Assembly (NCBI GenBank): GCA_947683425.1
Contig: CANTUQ010000004.1
Span: forward strand, 33,805,001 to 33,869,000
DNA: 64,000 nt
Reading direction: 5' to 3'
From: Excoecaria cochinchinensis
Taxonomy: Eukaryota > Streptophyta > Magnoliopsida > Malpighiales > Euphorbiaceae
In this document: positions 20,583 through 32,390 of the stretch, piece by piece
Layout of the letters: each line of letters begins with the position of its first letter
Position numbering within the stretch: position 1 is the stretch's first letter
Made by a program: the position numbers and the translations under genes
The notes under the pieces: model-generated
Seen by the model: the letters and a program-made list of their open reading frames with translations, nothing else
The model's database searches: none
Told to the model about the DNA's origin: nothing

Positions 20583-22000
20583 TCACCCCTTAATAGTCTT
20601 GCGGGTGATGTATTGCATATCAAACTCCTGTAGCGAGAGCAACCACCTCCCCATCTTTCCAAGCAAAGACGGTGCTTCCTGCAAATATCTTAACGAATTT
20701 TGCTTGGCCACTGCTTGAACCTTGTACGAGTGGAAATAATGTCTCAGTTTCTTTGACGCCCAAATTACTGCGAGACAGATCTTTTCCACTTCAGCATATT
20801 TTATCTCATAAGCTAAGAACTTCTTGCTGAGGTAATAAATTGCCAACTCCACCCCAAATTCATCCTCTTGAGCCATCATGGCGCCCACTGAACTGTCCTC
20901 TACTGCCAGATACAGGATAAGCGGTTTGATCGGTTGCGGAGGCCTTAGCACTGGCGGATTCAACAGGTATTCCCTGATGCTGTCAAAGGCTTTCTAGCAT
21001 TCTTCGTTCCAGACCACAGGTTGATTCTTTCTAAGCAGCTTAAAAACAGGCTCGCATATCGAAGTGAGCTTGGCGATGAATCTGCTGACATACTGCAGCT
21101 TGCCCAGGAAACTCCTTACATCCTTCTCCTTTTGTGGCACGGGCATCTCTCTGATGGCCTTCACCTTGTCCGGGTCAATTTCTATCCCCCTCTGGCTGAC
21201 GACATGTCCTAATAGCTTTCCTGAAGTCACTCCGAAAATGCACTTCTTGGGGTTAAGTCGCAGATTATACTTATCAATCCTGGTGAAGAACTTCTCTAGA
21301 GCTTCAAAGTGTCCCTCCCGGGTGGCTGACTTGACCATCATGTCATCGACATACACTTCCACTTCTTTATGGATCAGGTCACTTAAGATCTTGGTCGCCA
21401 TTCTCTGGTATGTGGCCCCTGCATTCTTCAGGCCAAAAGGCATGACCCAGTAGGCATAGGTCCCCCACTCCGTGATGAAAGCGGTTTTAACCCGGTCAGC
21501 TATTTTGTTCAGGATCTGATTGTAGCCCACATAACCATCTCTAAAGCTGTACATCGCGCAATTGGCGGCACTGTCTATCAATACATCGATATGGGGTAGT
21601 GGAAAATCATCTTTAGGGCAAGCTTTGTTCAGATCTCGATAATCCACACACCCTGACCTTTCCGTTCTTCTTTGCTACAGGGACCACATTTGCCAGCCAT
21701 GTAGGATACTGCACCTCAACAAGGAACTTGGCTTCAATCTACTGTCGAATTTCCTCCTTGACCTTGTCAGCCCATTCTGGCCTAAGCCTTCTCAACTTCT
21801 GTTTCACAGGCTTGTAATCCGGATAAGTCGGGATAGCATGTTCTGCCACATCTCTGTCAATTCCCGGCATGTCCTCATAGGTCCAGGCAAAGACTTTTTC
21901 ATGTTTTCTTATTATTCTCTCAAAATATTTCCTCTCCTCAGGAGTTATATTTGATGCTATTAGAATTTCTTTCGGATTTTTCGAGGTTCCAAGATTAAAA
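20583..22000 (-). pseudogene. pol: Reverse transcriptase and first RNase H of Tat element A
   Basis: Minus strand: ITPEERK...FAWTYEDMPGI near 21950-21850, VDYRDLNKACPKDDFPLPHI, MPFGLKNAGATYQRM, the catalytic block EVYVDDMMVKS, then LGKLQYVSRFI and RNase H (LYLAVEDSSVGAMMAQ, KKLRHYFHSY) down to YITRKT. Defects: a TAG in place of Gln before IEAKFLV (about 21740), a 2-bp loss in a GT run at about 21648 that shifts frame before DYRDLNK, a TAG before KAFDS (about 20994) and a 2-bp loss near 21996. The coding remains close to complete. Confidence 0.9.
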
Positions 22001-22147
22001 GGTCATTGTATCAGTGGAATCAATGTCAAAAATTGATGGAATATGATCATGTTCATGCATGTTGAAATCATTAAAAACATCGCACAAGTAAGAGAAATTG
22101 TTTGCCTTATTAATAATATTATAATTGTCATTTACATCATAAAAGAG

Positions 22148-23449
22148 TTATGGAATAAAAAGACAGTCTAAGCTAGAGTCTTCTTCTGCCACTCCCGAGG
22201 TTGATGCCGTCGCAGCTTGATCGCTGGCTTCCTGATTCAGCAGAGGCCCTCCAGGCATGTCGAAAGAAATCTTCAAATCCCCCATTTTCAGCTCTGATTC
22301 TGCTATCTTTTCTTTCCCTTTCAGCCTGGCAGCTATCATGTTCTCGGTAACGACCTCCTCAGGTTCGCATCTGTCCCAAGTGATACCCTGAGTTATGACC
22401 TCTTCATCCCAGAAGCTCTCAGCAGTCTTGACAAAATCGACACGCCAGTCAAATACATCATTAAAGATCTCAAAGCCAGGGACAATCCTCCTATCTACCC
22501 ATTGCGGCTTGTCTTCGCCAGTGTAAGCACAAACTGAGGATGCTGGTACGAAGCTCTCTGAAATGTGAGGGATCTTGTATGTCGCCTTCTTCTTGCCGAA
22601 GCCACCTCTGTACCCCAGACCTTTCCGATTTTTATGACCTTGAGTGGTGATCGTTGTTTGCAACCCTTGAGAGTTTCTGCCCAAACCAGCCCCAGGGAGA
22701 TAGTGCATCTTCTTCATCATATTAACCACAGCTGGGCTATCCACTGACCCATATTCTTCCCTTATCATGGACACGTGGAAGCCGCTAAATGGCTGATTAG
22801 CTATTTCCAGCGCTGAAACCTGGTTCTCCCTGGCTGCTTTGATAGTCACCACCTCCCCTTCATGTGGGAACTTTATCATTTGATGCAGCGTGGATGGCAC
22901 TCCTCCTAATTTGTGAAACCAGGGTCTCCCAAGTAGAGCTGAGAAGTTAGCAGGGATGGGCAGCACTACAAATTCTACCTCCACTTTAATAGGTCCTGTC
23001 TTGACCAAGGTCTTAAAGGTTCCCGAGGCTTGCCTCCTCGAATTATTGTAGAGCATATCCTCGTTTAAGCCAAAAGCCTGTAGAGCTATCAGGGGCCACA
23101 CATTGATAGAAGACCCATCGTCTACCATAACACAAGCAGTGTGCTTGTCATTAATCTGCGCTTTAATGTACAAGGGTCGGTTATGGTTACGGCCTTCAAC
23201 TGGTAGGTCGGCGTCAGAAAAGACCAATCTCTCCTCGGATCCTCCCTTAATTAGACCCAAAAGCTCTGATGGGGAAATTGTGGTGGCGACCGTGGCCTCA
23301 ACTAAAGCCTCTACTACCTTCTGCCTATGAGAGGGGGATTGTCTCAATAGATCCCAGATGGATATTTGAGCTGCATTTTTCTTCAACTGCTTGACAATCT
23401 GACTTTCCTCTGGCTCTTTCTCTGCTGATGGCTGCACTGGCTCAGCCAC
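22148..23449 (-). pseudogene. Protease with G-patch domain, Tat element A
   Basis: 433 codons. After a conserved linker (QISIWDLLRQSPSHRQK) comes the aspartic protease: KHTACVMVDDGSSINVWPL with the catalytic D-D-G-S, and FSALLGRPWFHKLGGVPSTL. Next is a G-patch (MHYLPGAGLGRNSQGL ... KGLGYRGGFGKKK), a glycine-rich RNA-binding or helicase-activating module, then a WDRCEPEEVV segment. The frame begins at GTG because a small deletion at the gag junction moved it out of the gag frame. B has gag and this linker in one frame. It ends with TAA at 22148 and the text continues in frame towards RT, with no sign of the Ogre-type intron. Confidence 0.85.
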
Positions 23450-25034
23450 TCCTTGTCACAGCCCCTATCTCTTCTTCGTCTCCATCGGACCTCCACAAAT
23501 CAAGGTTCATTTCCCCTTCTTCCTCGACTTCTCCACCGCTCTCACTGCTAGACCAGCAATCAAGGGTCGCCACAACTGCCTTCTCCTTCCTATCCTTGGA
23601 AAAATCAGTGGCGAACTTCTCGCTCCCATATAGATCTTGTAGCACGTACCACTCTGGCAGGCTAGATCCGATCATAAACACGGGTGGTGGTACGGCATTA
23701 TAACCGGGCTTCTTCTCAGTTTCCCTCTTTTTAGGGTCAGAAATTTGCTTGCTATCAATCAAGTCTTGGATAGAGTGCCGGAGTGCTTTGCACTTATCTG
23801 TGATGTGGCCTGAGTGCTGGTGGAACGCATAGAATTCATTATCTTTTTGTCCAGGCTTCCCTTGCGTCAAAGCTGGCCTAGGAGCCAGAGGGTGCAATTT
23901 TCCCTCCTTCATTAACCTTCTCAAGACCCAAGATAATGGTCTCCCCAAGTTTGAGAACTTCCTCTGGGTGGTCACTTCGGTAGTAGACACTTCACCCGTT
24001 CTTCTAGTGCCATTATTGGGACCTGTTGGCCTACCGGCTCCTTGACCGGGGTTAGCCCTTTTGGCAAAATTATCACTGTTAGCCTTCCTAGTCAAGAACT
24101 CTCCCTCTGCCTCGATGGCTACATCCTTGAGAGACTCCCAGTCCTTCAACCCCTTCATCTTCGACCAATCTTTCAAGTACGAGCTCGCGTTCTTGATAAA
24201 CAAACGAATCTGATCCTGGGTGTCCGGCTTCCTTCGCATCTCCATTACTCGGTTTTGCCATCGGGTGAGATAATCATGGAAAGATTCCCCGGTCTTCTGC
24301 TGGAGTAGTTCAAGATCTTTTAGAGTCACCTCCATCCTGGTATTACAGTCATACTGCTTCAAAAACTCCTCAGTGAGCAGATCCCAATCTTCTTTAGTGC
24401 GGCGGTCAAGGCCATGATACCAGTCGATGGCATGAGAGGTCAGACTCAGACAAAAGTATTCTACCTTCTGCTTCTTAGACAACGTGGTCCCTTTCATGAC
24501 CAGAGAATACTGTTTCACATGAGCGGTCGGGTCAGAAGTACCATCAAACTTCGGCACATCGGGCATTTTGAAGTTGTAAGGGATCGGGTCTTCTCCGTCC
24601 AACTCTTTATCCTCCGGGTTCATCCCATGAGTTCTGCCTATCATACGGGCCATGGCTTCGAACCTCTCTTCCATCTTTTTCAGAATAAACTCATCAACTT
24701 GAGGTGCCTTCCCCTTCTCAGACGCAATGCTCATTCTATCATCCTCGATATCTCTATCGTCATCAATTTTTAGCACAGGCCTTCTTCTCTGCTCTCCCGA
24801 GGCTACTGACCTTAACTCTACTGGAGGTGGCCTAACAGGCTCTTCTCATTTTTCGACCCTTTCTTCTTCTGGCTCATTCTGTCTCACAGGAGGAGGAGGA
24901 TTCTGTGGAGCATTCTGTTGTGCCAGGGAGGTAAACATATTCATCATCCTACCCTCGAATTCCTCAAAATGGCAGCCCACTTCTTCCACAATCATGGCTC
25001 TGGTGGCGTCTTCCCCCTTAGGCAAGTTTGCCAT
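23442..25034 (-). pseudogene. gag: Gag of Tat element A
   Basis: ATG at 25034 (MANLPKGEDATRAMIVEEVG) leads a proline-rich linker to a TGA at 24846-24848. The frame then continues to 23442. The capsid-like region holds KMPDVPKFDGTSDPTAHVKQ, AIDWYHGLDRRTKEDWDLL, FLKQYDCNTRMEVTLKDLEL and SFHDYLTRWQNRVMEMR; a degenerate knuckle reads FYAFHQHSGHITDKC. The TGA is in the context VEK*EEPVR, consistent with CGA-to-TGA. Homologous gags are in B1 and F. Confidence 0.9.
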
Positions 25035-25932
25035 CTGAGATACTGTACCACTGATTTCTGATAAGATTTCTGGTAGACCCTCTCTATCTGACAGCTCAGG
25101 AGTAGGAACTCGGATCAGTCATCCGGTTGGTGATCTAGTCCACCTGGGCAGATCTATGATGGATGCAGGGACAAAAAGTTAGGCATGATGCATAAAATGC
25201 AGATATAATGCATGGTCGTGATATGCAACACTTACAAAGCACAAGCAAGCAAGTAGGTCCTTCCACCCTTATTTCTCCCACACACGTGGTCGTGCAGTCT
25301 CTTTCCTAGGTGGGATTAGCCCAAGGGTCAACGAGGGACCCAATGGACACGCATGGTGCACGGCAAAAAATTGGCAGCATGACACTCCTATGCTAATGTA
25401 CAAGCGGATGGATAATGATCGTCACGTATTTGGACGTTCCATAAATTTCGACATGGCCCTACCGGGGCATGATAGCCTTTGGCTAGGTTACCAAGTGATA
25501 CATGTGGACTCACCCAATACATGAGGACCCATACAGTAAGCATGGAATTAAGGTTCATTTCACCTGTGGGAAATAGATACGGCCATTATATGAGCTTTGG
25601 ACAAGGGAGATATTTCTTTAAGGCTACCCAAGCATGATCCTTGCCGACAGGTCTAGCCCATCACGAGCGTAGCAACCGATCGGGTCATCATTTTGATATA
25701 CCATTGAGGTATGTGGCTTGGGCTGGTGATTATCCTTAACACTTCCCCAAATTGAGTGAAAATGAGGTCGTGCTTCAGGAACGCACCGGGGCCAAAAGAG
25801 GGACCAAACTAGCATATTATAAGGCTCTAATGATATGCGAATGCAATTTTGAGAGAAAGCGAATTTATGAATTAAATTTTAATCATAAATGTTAAGCGAG
25901 GTATTTTCAAATCGAAATCTCGAACCATAAAC
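25035..25932 (-). other. 5' untranslated leader of Tat element A
   Basis: About 900 bp between PBS and gag, collinear with the B1 leader (12454-13319). No conserved frame is seen; the 63-codon minus frame at 25624-25815 is not kept in B1. Confidence 0.6.
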
Positions 25933-25951
25933 GTCCCCAGTGGAGTCGCCA
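25933..25951 (-). other. Primer binding site of Tat element A
   Basis: The minus strand reads TGGCGACTCCACTGGGGAC one base after the LTR end. It is identical to the B1 PBS. Confidence 0.85.
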
Positions 25952-25952
25952 C

Positions 25953-28014
25953 TGTGACTCGCGTCGGATCCCCGCGGCCGCCGGCTCGACCGCCCGCACG
26001 TGGGCGATCGGGGCATTTGTGGGTCCGTTGACATCTTGCAAATGAATTACAAGTGCGTCTATGTTGGGCAACAAGGAGGTTTCATGGAGTCGCCACCCAA
26101 TAGAACATTGGGAAAGTTACTCTCGCCTCGGAGAGCCTAAGATTGCGCTTGGTATCCATTTTGGGCTAGCCAGAGGGGTCATGGAAAGTGAACTTCTCAC
26201 CCTAAAGAGCCTAGGATTAGCGCTAAAGCCTCGTGACCCAAGAAGTATTTTGGAGGATAACCTCTAACCTCTTGAGCCTAAAGACCAGAGCTGGGTCCGG
26301 GATTTCTCATCTATTTCTACCTCATTTATTTTATGATCAAATCTTAATATCATTAATTTGCTCTCTCTCCACACTATGCAATTGATTAAAAGGCGCATTT
26401 ATTCACATTTCGAAAGCGATAAATGATCAGATAGATAATGAAAGCGATAAATTACAATAATACAAGGAGCGGAATACAACTCCCTTTCATAAATGTGCGA
26501 ATCATGCATAAGTCGGGGCATTGCTTATTTTGAGGACTTTGGTCCTCGCATGCATCATTATTAAAATTGGAGATTTTTGTTTATGATGATTTTATTGGAT
26601 AAAAATAGGGCTTTGGCCCCTTTTGCATTTTATACAAACTTCATTTTCATTTAAGTATAAAATCATTAGATTATTTTTATACATTAACGAGATATGAGAA
26701 GAATATATCCATATACATGAAATAATCATTAAATAACAAAATGAAGGATATAATCGAGAGGGTTAGGAAACTGAACCGGACGGAATCCTCCGAATATGGT
26801 AGTTAGCCGCTCAAGCTTGTGGTAGTCCAAGAGAAATCAATATACACTCATAGAAAAGTGAAAGGTGTTAATATACATAAAATTAACATGTAGGAAACCG
26901 AAAGGATTTGAAAAGGATAAAAAACGATTTAAAATGATGGAGGCAGAACCCACAGACGGCCTTCCTTAGATGACTGACGGGCATCGGTTAAGGTAACCGA
27001 CATGTCCGTCTGTCACTCAAGGAGAGGCGTCTGTAGGTGGGGTGATCGACGGGCATCGGTGATAAAGATGACCCGTCGGTCACCACTATCTCCGAAAGAA
27101 ACAGGAGAGAGAAAAATTCTTTCCAAAGCCAAAAAATGGGTTTTATCCCAAAAGGAGATAAAGAGAGTCAAAATAAAGGAAAATAATGACAGATATTGAC
27201 AAATCCCACAAAATAAGGAATAAATATGAAATGATAAGGAGAAGGAATCCGGAATATTTACCCTCAGATAATCGCTTTGGGTGAGATTCTTGTGTTGATT
27301 AGAGCCCCGCGCGTTCCACGAGAAGCAAAAGATGAAGGATCAAAGAGAGAAAAATGAGCTATTTCTTCCTTAACCCCTCAAAAGATTGATTTTGGAATCG
27401 AAATCTAAAGAAAACCAATTAGTTTTAGTTCCCTTTTGATTGATTTGATCCTTGATTAAATAGATTTCCTTCGTAAATGTGTTTTGTTGGAGGAGAGAGA
27501 AAATTTGCTTGAATTTGGGCAGAGTTTCCCCTTTTGAAAATTTTTGGAACCCCTTTCTCTAGAAAATCCGGTGCTTTTATAAGCTAGACACGACCGACGG
27601 GCGTCGGTGTATAGGGGCGGGCGTCGGAAGAATCCTTCTGACACAAGGATTCGTCCGACGGCCCTGCCACATCCACCGACGGGCGTTGGAAGGGTTGCGT
27701 GCTCCGGGAAACCAGGCAGCGTTCTGACAGGGGCGGTGACTTTCCGACGGGCGTCGAAAAATACCACCAGCCGTCGGTGACTCGAAGCGATGGGCTGACT
27801 TCACAGACGGGCTGGCCGTCTGTGGAGTACAAAAAGCTTTTTGACTCGAAAAAACCTCTATTCTCTCCCCCTCTGCCCAGGAATGGTAAAAAGCCTCATT
27901 TCTCGTGGAACGTGGGACTAAAACCTCCAAATCCAGCCCTTTATACAGGCTCGGGCACTGATTTCATCATAGGGTAACCTCTGATCCGGACCGCTCCGGG
28001 ACACGGTGCTTACA
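25953..28014 (-). repeat. 5' LTR of Tat element A
   Basis: 2062 bp, paired base for base with 13428-15489 without indels. By eye about 50 differences (2.4%), most of them transitions. Its minus-strand end reads CGCGAGTCACA. Confidence 0.95.
27939..27945 (-). promoter_or_regulatory. TATA box in the 5' LTR of A
   Basis: CCTGTATAAAGGGCTGG on the minus strand, about 70 bp from the LTR start. It is the likely promoter of the A genomic RNA. Confidence 0.65.
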
Positions 28015-29750
28015 GTAACCTTGCAACTACCCTGGCCCCACCTGCTGGGCAACAAACTACCGCTCCAATTAGGGAGCAAGATGAACAAAGGGTTGTTAGA
28101 GAGGATCCCCCAGCGGCAGTTGAGCCAAGAGCGCCAGCGCCTATTGAACATAGAGAGCGCCCCTAATCTGAGATTGACGTATGGGAGGAGCCAGAGGAAC
28201 TGATGGTAGTGAAAGGGACATCACCCAAGCTGGAGGATGCGATGTGGAGGAAGATGGAGGAGTGGTTTGAAGCCATGACAAGGATGTTGAAGGTAGGAGG
28301 AGGAATGAACCCTGAAGATCGGGAGCTAGATAGTAATGATCTGGTCCCTTAGAATTTCAAAATGCCTAACATTCCCAAGTTCGATGGCACTTTTGATCCT
28401 ACTGCACACATTAAACAGTACTCGCTGGTGATAAAGGGTACTACCTTAACAAAGAGATAGAAGATCGAGTACTTTTGTCTGAGCTTAATCGGCCTGACAG
28501 TGGATTGGTATCATGGGCTAGACTGAAGGACAAAAAAGGATTGGGACTTGCTGACAAAGGATTTTCTCAGACAGTATGATTGTAGTACAAGAATGGAAGT
28601 AACTTTGAAGGACTTGGAATTGTTGCAACAAAAGGTAGGTGAGTCTTTCCACGAGTATCTGACTCGATGGAGAAATAAGGTAATGGAAATGAAAAGGAAG
28701 CCAGATACTCAGGATCAGATATGTCTGTTCATCAAAAATGCGAGCCCGTATCTAAGAGATGGATTAAAGATGAAGGGATTGAGAGACTGGAAGTCTTTGA
28801 AAGACATCGCTATCAAGGCTGAGGGAGAATACCTTTCGAGAAGGGCAAGCAATGAGGATTATGCCAAGAAGGGCTATACTAATCAGGGGGCAACCAAGCC
28901 AGCAAGCTCCAACAGTGGTAATAGAAGTGGGAAGATAGCTGAGGTATCGGCAACGGGGGTAAGTCAAAGGTACTTCTCAAATTTGGGTCGGCCTTTATCT
29001 TGGGTATTAAAAAGATTGATGAAGGAAGGGAAGCTACAACCCCTACCACCCAGGCCAGCCAAGACCCAAGGATAGCCAGGGCAGAAGGAAAATGAATATT
29101 GTGCCTTTCACCAACATATCGGGCCTTTGACAAATGATTGCATAAGGTTGAGGCATTGGATCCATGATCTGATCGATAGTAAGCAGATCACTGATCACGA
29201 AAGGAGAGAGGGCAATAAGAAATCCAACTACAATGCTATGCCACCCCCTGTTTTTATGATTGGATCAAGTCTACCCGAGTGGTATGTCCTACAAGACTTG
29301 TATGGGAATGAATATGTTGCTATCACTCGCCCCATGGCAAGGGAGGAAGGGATGCCCGCGGCGGTAATAGATTGTTGGTCCACCAGTGACAGTGGAGGAC
29401 AAAATGAAGATGAAGAGGTAGGAGAAATGTCTGTGGATCTATTGGAGTCAGATGGAGAAGAAAAGGAAGTAAGTGTTGTGACAAGAAGTGAAAGAGTGGT
29501 CCCAGAGGCAGAGAGATCACAGGACCTAGTGCAAACACCAGCAGAAAGGGAGCCAGAAGAGAATTCCATAATCAAGCAGTTGAAAAAGACCACGGCTCAG
29601 ATATCCATATGGGACCTTCTGAGACAGTCCCCTTCCCACAGGCAGAAGTTAGTGGAAGCTTTGAGTGAATCTACCGTGGCCATCACGATTTCTCCATTCG
29701 AGTTGTTAGACTTTGTTAAAGGGTTCAGGAGAGAGATTAGTGTACTCTGA
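28015..29750 (+). pseudogene. gag: Gag of Tat element B1, downstream part
   Basis: Resumes at the TSD GTAAC with LATTLAPPAGQQTTAPI and continues through NIPKFDGT, QYDCSTRMEVTLKDLELLQ, SFHEYLTRWRNKVMEMK, a DYAKKGYTNQG linker, RYFSNLGRPLSWVL and the WDLLRQSPSHRQK linker. Stops: TAG 28352-28354, TAG 28457-28459, TGA 28524-28526 and TAG 29073-29075, each one transition from Gln or Arg. A 2-nt loss in a G run near 29725 moves protease to another frame. Confidence 0.88.
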
Positions 29751-30663
29751 TGCTGACCTACCGATTGAGGGCCGCAATCACAATCGGCCGCTGTACATCA
29801 AGGTGCAAGTAAATGGCAAGCATACCGCTTGTGTCATGGTTGATGATGGTTCATCCATAAACGTCTGTCCTCTAGTGGCACTTCAAGCTTTTGGATTAGA
29901 TGAGAGCATGCTTAGCAAGTCCAATTTAACCATCATAGCCTATGATAACTCTCGAAGACAAGCGTCGAGAACCTTCAAAACCGGTTAAGACTGGACCTGT
30001 TGAAACGGAGGTAGAGTTTATGGTTTTATCAATCCCAGCAAATTTCTCAGCTTTACTTGGAAGGCCATGGTTCCATAAATTGGGGGGAGTGCCGTCTACC
30101 TTACACCAGATGATCAGGATACCGTATGAAGGAGAGGTGGTGACTATTAAAGCAGCAAGAGAAAACCAAGTGTCTGCTTTGGGGATTTCTAACCAGCCAT
30201 TTAGTGGTTTTCACGTGTCAAAGATAGGAGAAGAGCGGGGTCCAGTGGATAGCCCTCTAGCGATAAATATGATGAAGAATATGCACTTTCTCTCGGGAGC
30301 TGGTCTGGGTAAGAACTCGCAAGGACTGTAGTCTGCTATCACTATGCGAGGCCAAAAAGATTGAAAGGGTATAGGCTACAAAGGTGAGCGGTGTAATAAG
30401 AAGATGTCAAAGGAGATCCCCCATATTTCAGAAAGTTTTATTCCGGCCTCTTTGGTCTGTGCTTACACTGGAGAGGAAGAGCCTCAATGGGAGAATGGAA
30501 TGATTATTCCTGGTTTTGAAATCATTAATGATGTCTTTGACTGGGATATTGGAGTTATCAAATCTGCAGAGGACTTCTGGGATGAAGAAATTATGATGCA
30601 GTACAGTGTCTGGGATAGGGATGAGCCCGAGGAGATCGTCACAGAGAAGCTGTTAGCCACCTG
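29713..30663 (+). pseudogene. Protease with G-patch, Tat element B1
   Basis: Pieces: KHTACVMVDDGSSINVCPL (catalytic DDGS), a 2-nt loss near 29985, FSALLGRPWFHKLGGVPSTL, then the G-patch (MHFLSGAGLGKNSQGL, TAG at 30328-30330, TGA at 30361-30363, KGIGYKGERCNKK) and a WDRDEPEEIV tail ending at a TGA (30661-30663) where A has Arg. The domain order is the same as in A. Confidence 0.85.
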
Positions 30664-30895
30664 ACTGAAGGGGAAAGAGAAGATGGCAGAGAAAAATTTG
30701 AAGATTGAAGGTCTAAAAATTTCACCAGAGCTAGTTGAGAAGCCTCCACCAAGCCAAGAGACAAGGCACGGTCGGCTGCAACATCAGCGTCGACAGAAGA
30801 TGAAGACAATAGTTGTTTAGATAGTCTTTTTATGCTGGAACTCTTTAGTGACGACAATGTTAATGTTGCTAATTATGTTAATAAAATGAACAACT

Positions 30896-32390
30896 TTGCT
30901 TACTCGTGTGGTGTTTCTGATGATTTCATTTCTCATGATCATGAATACATTCATTTTTTATATTAATTCAACTAGCATGACTGCATTTAATCTTGGAACT
31001 TTGGAAAGCCCAAAGGAAATTTTGATAGCATCAGACGTAACTCCTGAGGAGAGAATAAAATTTGAGAGAATTATAAGAAAATATGAAAAGGTCTTTGCCT
31101 GGACTTATGAGGACATGCCTAGAATTAATCGAGACATTGCGGAACATGCCATCCGAACTTACCCAAAGTCTAAACCAATCAAGCAAAAGCTCAGAAGACT
31201 TAGGCTAGAATGGACACAAAAGGTGAAAGAAGAGATCCATAAGCAGATTGAGGCTAAGTTTCTGGTAGAAGTTAAATACCCGGCCTGGTTAGCTAATGTA
31301 GTTCCTGTGGCTAAAAAGGATGGAAAGGTTCGGGTATGTGTGGACTATCGAGACCTGAATAATGCTTATTCGAAAGACGATTTCCCTTTGCCTCACATTA
31401 ATGTGCTGGTAGATAGCGCAACTGCCTGTATGAAGTACAGATTTGTAGACGGGTACGCTGGGTACAATCAAATACTCAACAAGATTGTGGATCTAATCAA
31501 GACAGCCTTCATCACCGAATGGGGTACATTTGTGTACCGGGTTATGCCTTTTGGATTGAAGAATGCGGGAGCAACCTATCAGAGAATGGCAACAAAGATT
31601 CTGAATGACCTAATTCACAAAGAGGTAGACGTGTACGTTGATGACATGATGATCAAGTCAACTACTAGGGAAGGTCACTTCGAGGCTTTGGAAAAGTTCT
31701 TTCAAAGGATCAATAAGTATAACCTGCACCTCAATCCCAAGAAGTGCATCTTCGGAGTTACCTCGGGCAAGCTATTGGGCCATATGGTAAGTCAAAGAGG
31801 AATTGAAGTAGATCTGGATAAGGTCAGAGCCATTAGAGAGATGCCAGAACCCCAAAAGGAAAAAGAAGTTAGGAATTTCCTGGGAAAACTTCAGTACATC
31901 AGTCAGTTTATTGCTAAGCTAGCCTCAGTATGCGAGCCCATCTTCAAACTTCTCAGAAAGAATCAGCCGGTGGTGTGGAATGATGATTGTCAATTAGCTT
32001 TTGACACCATTAAGGATTATCTCTTAAATCCACCAGTCTTAAGACCGCCACATCATGCCAAGCCGCTAGTCCTGTATTTGGCAATAGAAGATAGCTCAGT
32101 GGGTGCTATGATGGCCCAAGAGGATGAGTTTGGAGTGGATTTTTCTATTTATTACCTTAGCAAGAAATTCTTGCCATATGAAGCCAAATATGTCAAAGTA
32201 GAAAAGATTTACTTGGCAGTAATTTGGGCTTCCAAGAAGTTGTGACACTACTTTCACTCTTTTAGCATGCAAGCGGTCGCTAAACATAACCCGCTTAGGT
32301 ACCTTCAGGAGGCACCCTCTCTACTGGGAAAGACGGGAAGATGGTTATTACTGCTATAGGAGTTCGATATCAAATACATTACCAGGAAAA
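30896..32390 (+). pseudogene. pol: Reverse transcriptase and RNase H start, Tat element B1
   Basis: One 449-codon open frame: FAWTYEDMPRIN, VCVDYRDLNNAYSKDDFPLP, MPFGLKNAGATYQRM, the catalytic DVYVDDMMIKS, FLGKLQYISQFI, then RNase H LYLAIEDSSVGAMMAQ and IYYLSKKF. TGA at 32243-32245 replaces the Arg of KKLRHYF and TAG at 32357-32359 replaces Gln before EFDI. Sequence similarity to A ends at about 32390 (YITRKT), where B2 begins. Confidence 0.9.

Larger units (their letters stand above)
13428..28014 (-). mobile_element. Complete Tat-lineage Ty3/gypsy element A (14,587 bp), TSD GTAAC
   Basis: Flanked by GTAAC at 13423-13427 and 28015-28019, with two 2062-bp LTRs (TGTAAGCACC...CACA on the minus strand), PBS, gag, protease/G-patch, RT, RNase H, second archaeal-type RNase H, integrase, repeat region, an antisense gene, a 73-bp tandem array and PPT. 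By eye about 50 substitutions and no indels separate the LTRs. The pol frame has several stops and two small deletions, so it is not autonomous now. Confidence 0.95.
7477..32390 (+). mobile_element. Tat-lineage Ty3/gypsy element B1 (5' LTR to RNase H), nested host of S and A
   Basis: Plus-strand element with LTR start TGTAGACACC, LTR end CATCACA, PBS TGGCGACTCC, gag, protease with G-patch, RT and the start of RNase H. Element A splits gag at 13427/28015 and solo LTR S splits the 5' LTR. At 32391 the reading switches from RNase H back to an RT N-terminal segment of another copy (B2). B1 therefore lacks its own integrase and 3' LTR. The left flank (ACGGC, 7472-7476) has no match right of B2. 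Confidence 0.8.

Noticed and set aside
22010..22148. Ogre-type intron between protease and RT in element A
   Set aside because: The sequence stays in frame across the interval except for one stop and a 2-bp loss, and B1 has the same spacer. No GT-AG pair is needed.
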